Source: Devosia algicola
GTDB lineage: Bacteria; Pseudomonadota; Alphaproteobacteria; Rhizobiales; Devosiaceae
Length of the DNA stretch: 64,000 nt
Assembly (NCBI RefSeq): GCF_028816455.1
Contig: NZ_CP118246.1
Span: 2,041,001-2,105,000 of the forward strand
Reading direction: 5' to 3'
This document shows positions 29,713 through 38,772 of the stretch, one piece after another; the stretch's first letter is position 1, and the number at the start of each line of letters is the position of its first letter. Made by a program: the position numbers and the translations under genes. The notes under the pieces were generated by a model. The model was not told where the DNA came from, did no database searches, and saw nothing but the letters and a program-made list of their open reading frames with translations.

Positions 29713-29737
29713 GGGCGGTGAAAACCGCCCTTCTCTC
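29713..29737 (+). terminator. Rho-independent terminator
   Basis: A perfect 7-bp stem GGGCGGT / ACCGCCC with a GAAA loop, followed by TTCTCTC, lies 22 bases after the NTF2-like stop. It closes the LysR/sulfotransferase/NTF2 module. Confidence 0.75.
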
Positions 29738-29804
29738 AATCGAGTGAAAGTCAGACACCAAGCCCATCCCTTCTGCCAATAGTTGCAGTTGGCACACTGA
29801 TTCA

Positions 29805-29865
29805 AGCTCAGAACTCAGTGATTGAGCCAGAAGCTGACTGTTACAAAGATGCAGCTGACGGACAT
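29805..29865 (-). mobile_element. Relic of an IS5-type element end
   Basis: These 61 bases match the left end of the complete IS5-type element (37448-37508) at about 51 positions by my count. The minus strand still reads SCIFVTVSFWLNH and a stop, against ICIAATVIFWLNQ and a stop in the intact transposase. The match stops 2 bases before the stop codon of the curlin gene, so the rest of the element was lost. Confidence 0.75.
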
Positions 29866-29867
29866 TG

Positions 29868-31404
29868 CTATTGCGAGATTATTGCCACGTTCTGACTGCC
29901 AGTCTGTTCAATTGCGGCAATATTGGCGTCGCTCAATTGGGCGACAAGGAACTGGTTGCCATTGCCATTGACGCGCGCCGACATTGCATTGCCGTTGCCG
30001 CGTTGCAGGACAGCAAACAGATTGTCATTTGAGGCAATCGCGTCGCCAATCTTGATGTCGATACTATTGCCGCTGCCCCATTGCGCCAACAGCCCTGGAA
30101 CGACCTCGATGTTGCCACCGTGCAGCGAAACAAGCAATGTTGCATCGGGCGAGATCAGCCTTGAGCGCGGCAACGCCGGCATCAGTGGCAAAGCGGTTAG
30201 CGCCGCGCCTGTGAATGACGCTGCGCGGCCGCCTACCGTTGCATTATTGCCCGAACCATTGATGTCGACATTCAAAGTGTTCCCAATGCTGGATGTGGCG
30301 CCGTCATTGATCTGAATTGCCAGGGCAACATTATTCTGCCCCACCGCATTAATGCCCGCCACGTGACCATTGCCGCTCTGGCTGACGCCGATCAGGGCAT
30401 GATCGCCTTTTACGGAAACATGAGCATCATTGGCGTCGCCATTTTGGCCGATGCCAACCTGATTGTCGCTGCTCGACCAATTCAACACTGCCGAAGCGCT
30501 GTTGGCGTTACCGACCTGGCGAATACCAATGTCATTGCTATCGCCCGCAATGCCGCCCGAAACGATTTGATTGTGTTGCCCTAACTGAAAACTGGCGAAG
30601 GAATTGTCGCTGCCGGTGATTGTTTCCGACACGCTATTGTCGCTACCCCACTGGACCACGCCAAATTGATTATAGTCTCCGGTGACGGCCAACTCGACAA
30701 TATTGCCGGCGCCACCACTCAGGTCGCCCTTCTGGATAATTTCGCTGGCGGCAGCGCCCACGCTGGCAGCCAAAATTGCCAGCGGCCCAGCCCCGGCAAG
30801 CGTGCTACCATTTATGCCATTATAGTCGCCGGTTAGAGTCAGCGTGACCCGATTGGGCCCCTCGCCGGAAATTGTGCGCTGGGACAATTGCTGCAGCCAG
30901 TTGCCAAGGCCGGTTTGGGTAATCGTGGCAAAATTGGCCGAATTGGCATTGTCCTGAATTTGCTCGATTGAGGCGATGGTGTTGGTGCCCTTGAGATCCT
31001 GGGTAACTTCGAGCGTGTTGCCCGTCGTTGGATGGATACCCAACGTCATTTGCACCAGGCTCGCCAATATGATTGTCATTGGAATTCTGGACAATGGTCG
31101 CCCTGTTGGCAGCACTCGCATCGAGCGATGCCGTGCCCTGCTGCACAAGCCCCCGCCCGGCGGTGCCAATATCGTTGTCATCACCGGATTGGGTCAGGGT
31201 CAGATCGTTAAATACCCCTTCCTGATGGACCGGCAAATCCGACCGACCAGAACTATTGCCAAGTCCCGTCTGAACCACAACACCAGCGTGGGTATTGCCG
31301 TCCTGGATGATGTTGAGATAGTTGGCGTCAGCTAGGGCAACCGAGAAGGGTAAGAGCAACGATGCGACAATACTGGCGTTGAGAATGGATATTGCCCGCT
31401 GCAT
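29868..31404 (-). CDS. Large curlin-repeat amyloid protein, frameshifted
   Basis: Secreted, amyloid-type protein of about 511 residues once joined; CsgA of E. coli has about 150. Seen: signal peptide (SILNASIVASLLLPFSVALA), then many degenerate repeats of the curlin pattern N-x4-Q-x-G-x2-N (QDGNTHAG, QTGLGNSS, QSGDDND, QVGNANSA, QSGNGHVA). The frame breaks at AGGCTC (31057-31062). One base less joins NDNHIGELVQM to TLGIHPTTGNTLEV. It follows the other minus-strand curlin gene and its stop abuts the IS5-type relic. It is a probable fibre subunit or a cap/anchor exported through CsgG. Confidence 0.85.
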
Positions 31405-31528
31405 CGCTCGTGCCTCGTGGTCATGGATTTGAGTTTAGAATGCAAAACCGCGACGTACTTCGCCGCGGTCCAGCGCTCTATCATGTAAAGTTGGGGTCGA
31501 ACATATCCGCTCGACCCTAATTAGCCAG

Positions 31529-32752
31529 TTATTGGCTAACAGAAATAGCGTTGGCGCTGCCGCCCTGCTGCACAAAATTTGTGACGTTGCTATTTCCAGT
31601 CTGCAGCACAGCAACTTCGTTGCTATCAGAGTTAACCTTGCCCGTAATGGAGTTTGAACCACCGAGTTGGGCCATCGCAAACAGGTTGTCCGATCCTGTT
31701 ACATTGTAAGTGACGCTGTTGCCTGCGCCGCCGGTTGAGTCCTGATAGATTGTGCCTTGAACAAGGTAAGCGTTTACGGGCAAGACGGGCTGGTGTAGGC
31801 CGTTAAAAAGCGAAAACGCCCCATTTCCGTTCCTGTCGCCGCTAAAATTGGCGGTGGCAGTGTTTCCGTCGCCAATCTGGGTCGCAGTCAACCAGTTATC
31901 GTTGCCAAATTGAGTGACACTTCCCGAGTTATAACTACCCATTTGGGTAAGCGTAACTTGATTCCCGGTCGAGGATGTGTTGATCCCCTGGAGAACATTG
32001 AAATTGTTCCAATTTCCGGTTTCTGAGACATGAATGAAGTTGCCGACAGAACCACGAGTACGCGCGACCGAATTCGTGCGACCATTGTAGTCACCGATTT
32101 GAACGATGCTGTTCACAGGTGAATTATTTTTATTGTTATCACCGTAAATGCTGGACTCTTTAACTAAGTTGTTACTTCCTGACTGAAGAATTGATGTTGC
32201 CCACTGGTTCGCATTTTGCGGGCCGCCAGATCCAAACGCGACGCCATTATTGCTGCCAATTTGCTGAAGCAGCGTGACGGTGTTGCTGGCACCTGATTGC
32301 TGTACAATTTTAGCTGCGTTTGAACTGCCGGTCTGATTGAATGTCCCCACAGTCGCGCTGGAAGCGCCGTTTCGACCAATCGAAGCCCAGTTCAAGTTAC
32401 CCTTTTGCAAAAAGCTGTTGATGCGATCACCGCCAGAATGTTGATTAGAATAGGACGAACCGAACACGTTGCCGTCCCCAACCTGCTTCATTGCAAGAAT
32501 GTCGTTGTCGCCACCACTGAACCCGCCGCCAGTAAACTGCAACTCGGAAAATCTGTTGTTGTCGCCCTGCTGCAGCGCGTGCGCGCCCGAATTCGCAATA
32601 TCGTTGCCACCACTTCCGGCATCTTGCTGCACCGTAGCTTGGTTGCCTGCCCCAGTCTGTGTCAAATACAAGGTGTTCGGGTCGGCGAATGCCTGGGCCG
32701 ACATGATTAGACCGACCGCTGTTGCAGCCACGAATACAAGTTTGAGTTTCAT
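31529..32752 (-). CDS. Large curlin-repeat amyloid protein
   Basis: Intact protein of 407 residues. The start at ATG 32752 opens a signal peptide (KLVFVAATAVGLIMSAQAFA), whereas the longer frame adds a non-secretory leader. The mature part is rich in Gly, Asn, Gln and Ser with repeated QxGxxN units (QTGAGNQ, QQGDNNR, QVGDGNV, QIGSNNG, QMGSYNS, QIGDGNT, QTGNSN) ending AISVSQ. Such repeats form the stacked strands of curli fibres. It is the first gene of the minus-strand side, divergent from csgF. Confidence 0.87.
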   Translation of the reverse strand: MKLKLVFVAATAVGLIMSAQAFADPNTLYLTQTGAGNQATVQQDAGSGGNDIANSGAHALQQGDNNRFSELQFTGGGFSGGDNDILAMKQVGDGNVFGSSYSNQHSGGDRINSFLQKGNLNWASIGRNGASSATVGTFNQTGSSNAAKIVQQSGASNTVTLLQQIGSNNGVAFGSGGPQNANQWATSILQSGSNNLVKESSIYGDNNKNNSPVNSIVQIGDYNGRTNSVARTRGSVGNFIHVSETGNWNNFNVLQGINTSSTGNQVTLTQMGSYNSGSVTQFGNDNWLTATQIGDGNTATANFSGDRNGNGAFSLFNGLHQPVLPVNAYLVQGTIYQDSTGGAGNSVTYNVTGSDNLFAMAQLGGSNSITGKVNSDSNEVAVLQTGNSNVTNFVQQGGSANAISVSQ

Positions 32753-33545
32753 TTCTCTGTTCTCCAAATTGTGCGGCATCGCTGCCGATGCAATGAATTG
32801 GGGCAAACCGAGAGATCGTTCTCGCCAAAGCAATTGTTGCGGGAAGAGTCTCGGCACCTCACCGGTAAAACACCAATGATTGCCGCGTAATCAGTCATCA
32901 ATATCGTCATTCCCAAGCCCCGGCGGGGCCTGTCATTCCATCAATCGTGGTCGTCAATATTCCCCCTGCCGACGACCGATGCAGCAAGTCCCAAATTGGT
33001 CGGCTTACAAAATAGTTGGCCGGCGCAATGACTTAAAAAACCTCGTTGCCGTCGCTTCGTATCGCTACGTCGCCCCCAGAAAACCCGGTGCGCCCCCATT
33101 TTTTAGGTCAACAAACACTTAAACGGCAAGGTCAATAATCTATTAATAGTAAATTAACGTCAAGTGCGCTTTTCATCGATGACAAGAAAGTCTCGGCATT
33201 GTTCTGATATTCATTGTCGCCAGTACCGGGATAACTCTGATTCCGGGCGTCCTGATGGCTTGGACTCTGTGACTTTGCCATCACAGCTGGCCGCAAAGAA
33301 GCAAAAACGCGGGCATCCATGTCCCCATTGGCGAGAATTTGCTTGCGATGCCAGCAGAGTCCGCGTCACAATGCGTATTGTATTTCTGACGTCAATTAAG
33401 CATCAGTAGGGTTAGGCCTCGACACTTCCGGGGTGTAGCTTCAAAAGACCGACATTGATATTCGGCGCTTGCCTGCGCGTTCGTGACTGAACAAAACGGC
33501 GTATATTTTGGCGTGTTCGCGCCGCTGAGTTTTGTGGGGGTTAAA
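32753..33545. promoter_or_regulatory. Long divergent intergenic region of the curli cluster
   Basis: Nearly 800 bases without a convincing gene separate the minus-strand curlin operon from csgF-csgG. The centre (33120-33180) is AT-rich (AATAATCTATTAATAGTAAATTAACG), which suits divergent promoters. Long control regions also precede E. coli csg genes. No specific binding site could be named. Confidence 0.4.
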
Positions 33546-34013
33546 TTGAATAGAGTCCTGAGTGGTTGCTTGCTGACATTGTTATGTGTCGCCGGCATGA
33601 GTAGCGGCGCCTTCGCTGCTGATCTGGTCTATACCCCCATCAATCCCGCGTTTGGCGGCAATCCTGGCAATTCGTCGCATCTGCTAAGCGTTGCCGGTGC
33701 GCAAAAAACCGCAACAGCGAGTGACGCGCCGATCACATCGACCAGCACCGGCGGCTCGTCAGGCAGCGGTTCGGGCTCCAGCACCAGCGGCGCGTCGCTG
33801 TTTGTTTCTCAATTGCAGGGACGGTTATTGTCCGCGTTGGCCAGTCAGGTCACTGATGCCATTTTCGGCGCCAACCCGCAAAATCATGGGACTGTCACTT
33901 TTGGCGACACCACCGTTGTGTTCGATAATACGGGCTCCGCCATTAACCTGACCATCACCGATCCGACGGGCGTTACGGTAATTTCCGTGCCGCAGTTGGT
34001 TGTGACGCCCTGA
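33546..34013 (+). CDS. csgF: Curli assembly factor CsgF
   Basis: CsgF caps the CsgG pore at the cell surface and couples the nucleator to secretion. Seen: signal peptide (VLSGCLLTLLCVAGMSSGAFA), then the family-defining N-terminal motif ADLVYTPINPAFGGNPGNSSHLL, a Ser/Gly-rich linker, and a C-terminal beta domain (GDTTVVFDNT, ISVPQLVV). I chose TTG 33546 with GGGGG five bases upstream because it opens the signal peptide; the ATG at 33483 would add 21 residues. csgG follows 6 bases after the stop. Confidence 0.88.
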   Translation: MNRVLSGCLLTLLCVAGMSSGAFAADLVYTPINPAFGGNPGNSSHLLSVAGAQKTATASDAPITSTSTGGSSGSGSGSSTSGASLFVSQLQGRLLSALASQVTDAIFGANPQNHGTVTFGDTTVVFDNTGSAINLTITDPTGVTVISVPQLVVTP

Positions 34014-34019
34014 TCGAGG

Positions 34020-35174
34020 ATGCTGAAATTGTCTTATATTAGTGAAGTGCATGTCACGGATACATTACAGTCTGCCCGCAAACTCGCCATGGCCGTGTTG
34101 GGTACCGCGCTTGTTGTGGTGTTGACCGGTTGCGTTGCCTCTCCTTTCGATCAGAAAGGCTCATTGACTGCCGGCAGATATCAGCCCGTGCTGGCGCCAA
34201 TTACGCCGATCAATGCCGATTTGCGCGCGCTCCCGCCGCCAAGCCAGCGGGTTACTGTGTCCGTCTATGATTTTCCTGATCTTACGGGCCAGTTCAAGGA
34301 TCAGACCAACTTTCAGTCGCTGTCAAAAGCGGTCAGTCAGGGCGGCTCGTCGATGCTGATCAATGCGTTGCAGGACGCCGGGCAGCGGCATTGGTTTACC
34401 GTTCTCGACCGCGCCGCGCTCAACGATCTGCTCAAGGAACGCCAGATTGTCACCGAAATGCGCAAGGTCTATCGCGGCGAGCAAAACATCAATCCAGGTG
34501 TCTTGCCACCGCTCAATAGTGCCTCGATCATTCTCGAGGGCGGCATCACCGGCTATGACACCAATGTGCAGACCGGTGGCGCCGGAGCCAACTTCCTCGG
34601 TATTGGCGGCAGTACAAAATGGACCCAGGACACGATCACGGTAACGCTACGGGCCGTATCGACAAAAACCAGCGAAGTGCTTGCAAGTGTAACAGTCAAC
34701 AAGGTTATCGCTTCGGTGGCCCTTGATGGCAACATGTTCCTCTATGTTCAGATGGACAAATTGTTGCAGGCTGAAACCGGCTACACTCAAAACGAGCCCA
34801 AGCAAATTGCAGTACAAGGCGCCATCGAAAAAGCCGTCAAGTCTCTGATCATTGAAGGCGCGCAGCTTCATATCTGGTCGTTCAAGGACAAGGCAGCGGG
34901 CAATGCACTGATCGCTCAATATAATGTTGAGAAATACGGCGAAACAGCGGTTGCCGACACACGGCCGCAAGCCTTGCCGGTAACACGCAATGCGGCGGCA
35001 GTTGTTCAGACCCAGCCGATCCGCTTCCGCACACCGCAGCCAAAGGCCGCGCCGGTGGCCAGCGTTACGACCTATCCAGCGCCAGCCGGTGGGGCGCCCT
35101 CGACCGCGGGCGCTGCGCCAGCCGACAAGGCGCTGCCGCCAGCCCAAGGCGCTGACGGCGAAACGCTCAACTAG
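34020..35174 (+). CDS. csgG: Curli secretion channel CsgG (outer-membrane lipoprotein)
   Basis: CsgG forms the nonameric outer-membrane pore that exports curlins. Seen: lipoprotein signal with lipobox VLTGC near residue 38, VTVSVYDFPDLTGQFKD, the WFTVLDRAALNDLLKERQI segment, the transmembrane hairpin region GITGYDTNVQTGGAGANFLGIG, and VSVNKVI-like strands. A Pro/Ala-rich C-terminal tail of about 70 residues (from VADTRPQALP) extends beyond the E. coli protein. An alternative start is the Met 10-15 residues before the hydrophobic stretch. The gene is intact and sits directly after csgF; no CsgE is present. Confidence 0.93.
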   Translation: MLKLSYISEVHVTDTLQSARKLAMAVLGTALVVVLTGCVASPFDQKGSLTAGRYQPVLAPITPINADLRALPPPSQRVTVSVYDFPDLTGQFKDQTNFQSLSKAVSQGGSSMLINALQDAGQRHWFTVLDRAALNDLLKERQIVTEMRKVYRGEQNINPGVLPPLNSASIILEGGITGYDTNVQTGGAGANFLGIGGSTKWTQDTITVTLRAVSTKTSEVLASVTVNKVIASVALDGNMFLYVQMDKLLQAETGYTQNEPKQIAVQGAIEKAVKSLIIEGAQLHIWSFKDKAAGNALIAQYNVEKYGETAVADTRPQALPVTRNAAAVVQTQPIRFRTPQPKAAPVASVTTYPAPAGGAPSTAGAAPADKALPPAQGADGETLN

Positions 35175-35346
35175 ATGAGGAAATTTGACCTCGTTTCGGT
35201 CGAATTTGTATAAATTTTAACCGTTGCGGGCCGCTAGACTGCTAATAGGACAGAAAGAAGCCAAAAGCATAAAATTTTACTCAATCTTCGAGGTATGTTT
35301 TTAGAAGCACCGGTCAGGATGCTCCCATCATTAGGGGGTATTAAAT

Positions 35347-35853
35347 ATGATCAAGATATTTGCAGTACTTGCACTTCTCGGTTCAGCAATTATCGGCCAG
35401 GCCAAAGCAAGTGACACACTTTATATTACGTCGGACTATTACGCATCAACGAGCAGAAATGTAGCGAGCGTCAGCGCGCTGGGCGATGATAATGCCATCG
35501 CTGTTCAACAGATTTTCACTGGTCGGGGCGGCGCCAACAGCTTGGATATCGACATTATCGGCGATCTGAACGGCGGACCGCTTACCAGCGCGTTCAAACC
35601 GACAGTCGCCGAGATCGGCCTGCAGCCAGGTCAAATTGTGCAAACCGGCCACGACAATAGTGTGGCGATGTCAATTCGGGGAACGGGGAATTTATTTGCT
35701 GCAAGCCAAGTTGGGTCGCACAACATGTTGACCGCTTCGGTGATGGGGAATAATAATCAATCAGCCGTGTCTCAAACCGGATACGGGAATAGTTTGTCGT
35801 TTTCTCAAAATGGCAACGGAAATAGTTTGACGGTGATACAACGCGCATATTGA
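35347..35853 (+). CDS. Small curlin-repeat protein (CsgA/CsgB-like)
   Basis: Intact protein of 168 residues, near the usual curlin length. Seen: signal peptide (IFAVLALLGSAIIGQAKA), a non-repeat section, and C-terminal curlin units QTGHDNSVAMSI, QVGSHNMLTASV, QTGYGNSLSFSQ and NGNGNSLTVIQ. The charged end IQRAY recalls the nucleator CsgB, whose last repeat is also positively charged. Whether it is subunit or nucleator cannot be settled from sequence. It lies between csgG and another curlin-like gene on the same strand. Confidence 0.82.
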   Translation: MIKIFAVLALLGSAIIGQAKASDTLYITSDYYASTSRNVASVSALGDDNAIAVQQIFTGRGGANSLDIDIIGDLNGGPLTSAFKPTVAEIGLQPGQIVQTGHDNSVAMSIRGTGNLFAASQVGSHNMLTASVMGNNNQSAVSQTGYGNSLSFSQNGNGNSLTVIQRAY

Positions 35854-35884
35854 ATATGCGAACGTGCTATTGGAGGATGCTAAA

Positions 35885-36640
35885 GTGGTATTGGTGCTGA
35901 ACAGATCCGCCATCGTTGCTGTAATTGCGGCTTCCGGGATATCTTTGGCAGCAGCCCCGGTCAGCATGGCCGGCAATGGCAATGTCCTCTATCTCGTTCA
36001 GGAATCATCCGGCCTGGTGCCCGACGGAGCCTCTTTTTCATCAGATCAAAGCACGTCCAATTTCTCGTCGATTGGCACACCGCTCACGCCGGCAGTACAG
36101 CGCGGCCCCAATGACGTCGCCCGCATCACCATTGACAGCCAGTGTGCGCTCGTTTCGACAAGTTGCGGCCACGTGGAACTGACCCAGGACAATGACTATG
36201 TTGCGGCGGTTGGCGAGCGGCTTGAGGGGAAATGGTATGCCCCGATTGTTACGGGAGCGCTGAACGCAGCAGCCAATTCATTTGGTGGCAATGCCGCGAC
36301 GATTGGCGTCGGGGGCGATGCCGCTGCCAGCATCAGCCAATACGGCTATGGCAATCAGGCTGAGATTGTGGCCAACGACGCAAGCGGCGCCATAAACCAA
36401 ATCGGTCTGGGCAATTCTGCGAGCCTCAATGTCTCCCCGCTAACACCCTCGGCCTTGATCGCGACCGTTACGCTCAACCAGATCGGCATCAACAACACCA
36501 TCGGTCTAGATATTACCGCCGCTCCTGGCACCGTCTCGTCGTACACCCAGATCGGCGCCAACGCATCCTATGGTTCCAGTGCGGCGCCCGTCGCAATTTC
36601 GACAACGCGCTCCGTCAACGTAACCAAGATTAGTTTTTAA
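35885..36640 (+). CDS. Curlin-like secreted protein with few repeats
   Basis: Protein of about 251 residues. A signal peptide (AIVAVIAASGISLAAAPVSMA) is followed by GNGNVLYLVQESSG, a middle section with two cysteines (CALVSTSCGHVELTQDND), and late units SQYGYGNQAEIV, QIGLGNSASL and QIGINNTIGL of curlin type. GTG 35885 is chosen because TTGGAGG lies 9 bases before it. The cysteines are unusual for a curlin. It may be a minor subunit or anchor. The gene is intact and belongs to the csgF-csgG transcription side. Confidence 0.75.
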   Translation: MVLVLNRSAIVAVIAASGISLAAAPVSMAGNGNVLYLVQESSGLVPDGASFSSDQSTSNFSSIGTPLTPAVQRGPNDVARITIDSQCALVSTSCGHVELTQDNDYVAAVGERLEGKWYAPIVTGALNAAANSFGGNAATIGVGGDAAASISQYGYGNQAEIVANDASGAINQIGLGNSASLNVSPLTPSALIATVTLNQIGINNTIGLDITAAPGTVSSYTQIGANASYGSSAAPVAISTTRSVNVTKISF

Positions 36641-36713
36641 ACACCTGCATACCAAAGCGGTAGGGCCACCGACGGTATGATCGCCGCTTATTTGACTATC
36701 GATGGAGGCCGGA

Positions 36714-37448
36714 TTGAAGCGACTTGCCTGTGCACTGATCACTCTTGTTGGTGCCGGCGCAATGCCTGCGCTGGCGCAATCGCAAGCAGATTTTGTCAGC
36801 GCTTTTTCGGGGAGCTGGCAGCTTTACGAACAGCGCCTTGGCGATGGGTCGAATATGTGCAAGCTGGAGCTTTCGACCGAAAAAAAAGGCGAGCACCTTC
36901 AACTCTCAACCAGCCATTGTGCGCAGCCTGTGGCATCGACCGTCTCTTGGTCGATCGAGGACGGTCAGTTGGTATTTTATGCGACCGATGGTAGCAAGGT
37001 GGCGACACTCGGCGGCAACCAGAAACGCGTTACGGGCGAAACCGCTGACCAAATGCCGCTGATCATTGAACGCGCGGGGGGTGACGGCATGGCAGCGACG
37101 CTGCAGGCGGCCTACAATGCGAGCGGATGCTATTATTTGGGCTACAGTCAAACCTGTGCACCCCGCACGGAACTGGGTGAGCCCGCTCCTGCCCCCGACG
37201 GTCGCGTCCATATTCAGCTTCAAGCCAATTTGGCCGTCCATACCGAACCTCGCAATGATGCAAATGTTGTTGGCACAGCGCAAAAAGACACTTGTGTAGT
37301 TGTAGACAGTTGCACCATGGCCTCCGACGGGCCGTGGTGCCGGGCAAAATTTGGCGACACGACGGGTTGGTTGCGTAAACTGACCTTGCGTCAAAATCGC
37401 TGGCCAGTAGTCGCCTTCGCCAATACCTGCAAACAAGCCAGCAACTAG
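36714..37448 (+). CDS. Secreted AprI/Inh-like plus SH3-like domain protein
   Basis: Intact protein of about 244 residues. Signal peptide (LACALITLVGAGAMPALA), then a domain resembling the AprI/Inh metalloprotease-inhibitor barrel (FSGSWQLYEQRL, then CKLELSTEK and QLSTSHC), then a bacterial SH3 module (LAVHTEPRNDANVVGTAQKDTC, then WCRAKFGDTTGWLRK). TTG 36714 is the likely start because GGAGG stands 5 bases before it; the ATG at 36702 contains that site. Placed at the end of the curli cluster, it may protect or anchor the fibres; this is inference. Its last bases touch the IS5-type element. Confidence 0.68.
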   Translation: MKRLACALITLVGAGAMPALAQSQADFVSAFSGSWQLYEQRLGDGSNMCKLELSTEKKGEHLQLSTSHCAQPVASTVSWSIEDGQLVFYATDGSKVATLGGNQKRVTGETADQMPLIIERAGGDGMAATLQAAYNASGCYYLGYSQTCAPRTELGEPAPAPDGRVHIQLQANLAVHTEPRNDANVVGTAQKDTCVVVDSCTMASDGPWCRAKFGDTTGWLRKLTLRQNRWPVVAFANTCKQASN

Positions 37449-38291
37449 GCTCAGGACTCATTGATTGAGCCAGAAGATGACGGTTGCAGCGATGCAGATG
37501 GCGGACATGAAGGTATGTGCGCATCGGTCGTAGCGGGTGTGGATTCGTCGCCAGTCCTTGAGTTTGCCGAACATGTTCTCGACCTTGTGGCGCTGGCGGT
37601 AGAGCCCTGCGTCGTGAGCGATCGGGACCTTGCGGTTGATCTTTGACGGGATGCAGGCGGCAATGCCGCGCTCGGCCAAGGCGGCTCGGAACCAGTCGGC
37701 ATCGTAGCCTCTGTCTGCCAGCAGCGTCTTGGCCTTGGGTAAGGCGTCGATCATCAGCGCTGCGCCCTTGTAGTCGCTCATCTGCCCCTCGCTGAGCAGC
37801 ATGACCAGTGGTCGGCCCTTGCCATCGCAGACAGCGTGCAGCTTGGAATTCAGGCCACCCTTGGTGCGTCCGATACGTCTGGGAACAGCCCCTTTTTAAG
37901 CAGGCTGGCCGCCGTGCGGTGCGCTTTGAGATGGGTAGCGTCGATCATCAGTTGCTCCGGCTTGCCGCCCTTCGCCGCCAATGCCGCGAATATCTTGTTG
38001 AAAACGCCCATCCGGCTCCAGCGAATGAACCGGTTGTAGATCGTCTTCGGCGGACCGTAAGCCGCAGGCGCATCACGCCACCGCAGACCGTTGCGGATCA
38101 CAAAGATGATGCCGCTGATGATCCGTCGGTCATCAACCCGCGGCACTCCGTGCGACAACGGAAAATATGGCTCGATCCGGTGCATCTGCGCCTCCGACAG
38201 CCAGATCAGGTCACTCATGGCAACGCCTCCTCGCGCTGCCAATGAATCAACTCATCGCCCGCTCTGCAAGCAATTTAATAGGTCCTGAGCC
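37448..38291 (-). mobile_element. Complete IS5-type (IS427-like) insertion sequence
   Basis: Length 844 bp. Terminal inverted repeats GGCTCAGGAC (37448-37457) and GTCCTGAGCC (38282-38291) are perfect over 10 bases. Both ends are flanked by TA inside CTAG, which fits the YTAR target and TA duplication of the IS427 group. The transposase is on the minus strand in two overlapping frames. It inserted at the stop of the SH3-like gene. Confidence 0.88.
37458..38218 (-). CDS. IS5-family transposase in two frames, probable -1 programmed frameshift
   Basis: First frame: DLIWLSEAQMHRIEPYFPLSH, MIDATHLKAHRTAASLLKKG. Second frame: RRIGRTKGGLNSKLH, LADRGYDADWFR, RQRHKVENMFGKLKDW (DDE core). The frames join at a slippery AAAAAGGGG (37889-37897 on the plus strand). 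A -1 slip there gives LLKKGAVPRRIGRTKGG. IS427-group elements commonly use a -1 shift at an A-run, so this break is probably functional, unlike the AGGCTC breaks. Confidence 0.87.
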
Positions 38292-38772
38292 TAGGCTATT
38301 TCTATTTTGTCGACCAGTGGTAGCGCTTCCGGCCCGTATCGGCAGAATAGCGAGATTCACGCCTGCTCGCCTCCGGCCCAATGGCCTTCGGTTTTATTTC
38401 CATCTAGTTCAGGCTGCCGCATCTACGAGCGCCAACCGCTCACCCGATCCACCTTGGTCGCGTGACGTCCTAGGGCCTTGCTAAGGCTCGTATGGCGATC
38501 GCGCCAGAACCTGCCCGTGTGGCACGCGATGACAGAGCCATCGAAAATAACGCGACAAGCATATTGACCTTTAAAACGCACCGATGAGTGTGAACGCATG
38601 GACTTGTCAGCGCGATTGGCTGTGGGGATTGACTTCGAAATTGCATTTAGTTAATCCATTAACTTAGGCTATAACAGAGTAAGTAACCTTCTTTTTCGAT
38701 GATTACCGATTAAGATAGAGAAACAAGTTAATCGTATAACGTCTACCTGTGCAAACCCTGGGAGGGGGAATT
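38292..38772. promoter_or_regulatory. Intergenic region with LacI-type operator candidates
   Basis: No gene is recognised between the IS5-type element and the binding-protein gene. The promoter-proximal 120 bases are AT-rich. They contain GTTAATCCATTAAC (38650-38663), a perfect 6-bp-arm palindrome, and a related GTTAATCGTATAAC (38728-38741) with central CG. These are plausible sites for the LacI regulator coded downstream. Confidence 0.45.

Noticed and set aside
31529..36640. Curlin repeats as a DNA repeat or CRISPR array
   Set aside because: The periodicity is at protein level and degenerate in DNA; no identical direct repeats with spacers are present anywhere in the window.
36702..36713. 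ATG 36702 as start of the SH3-like protein
   Set aside because: It contains the GGAGG site that stands at normal spacing before TTG 36714.
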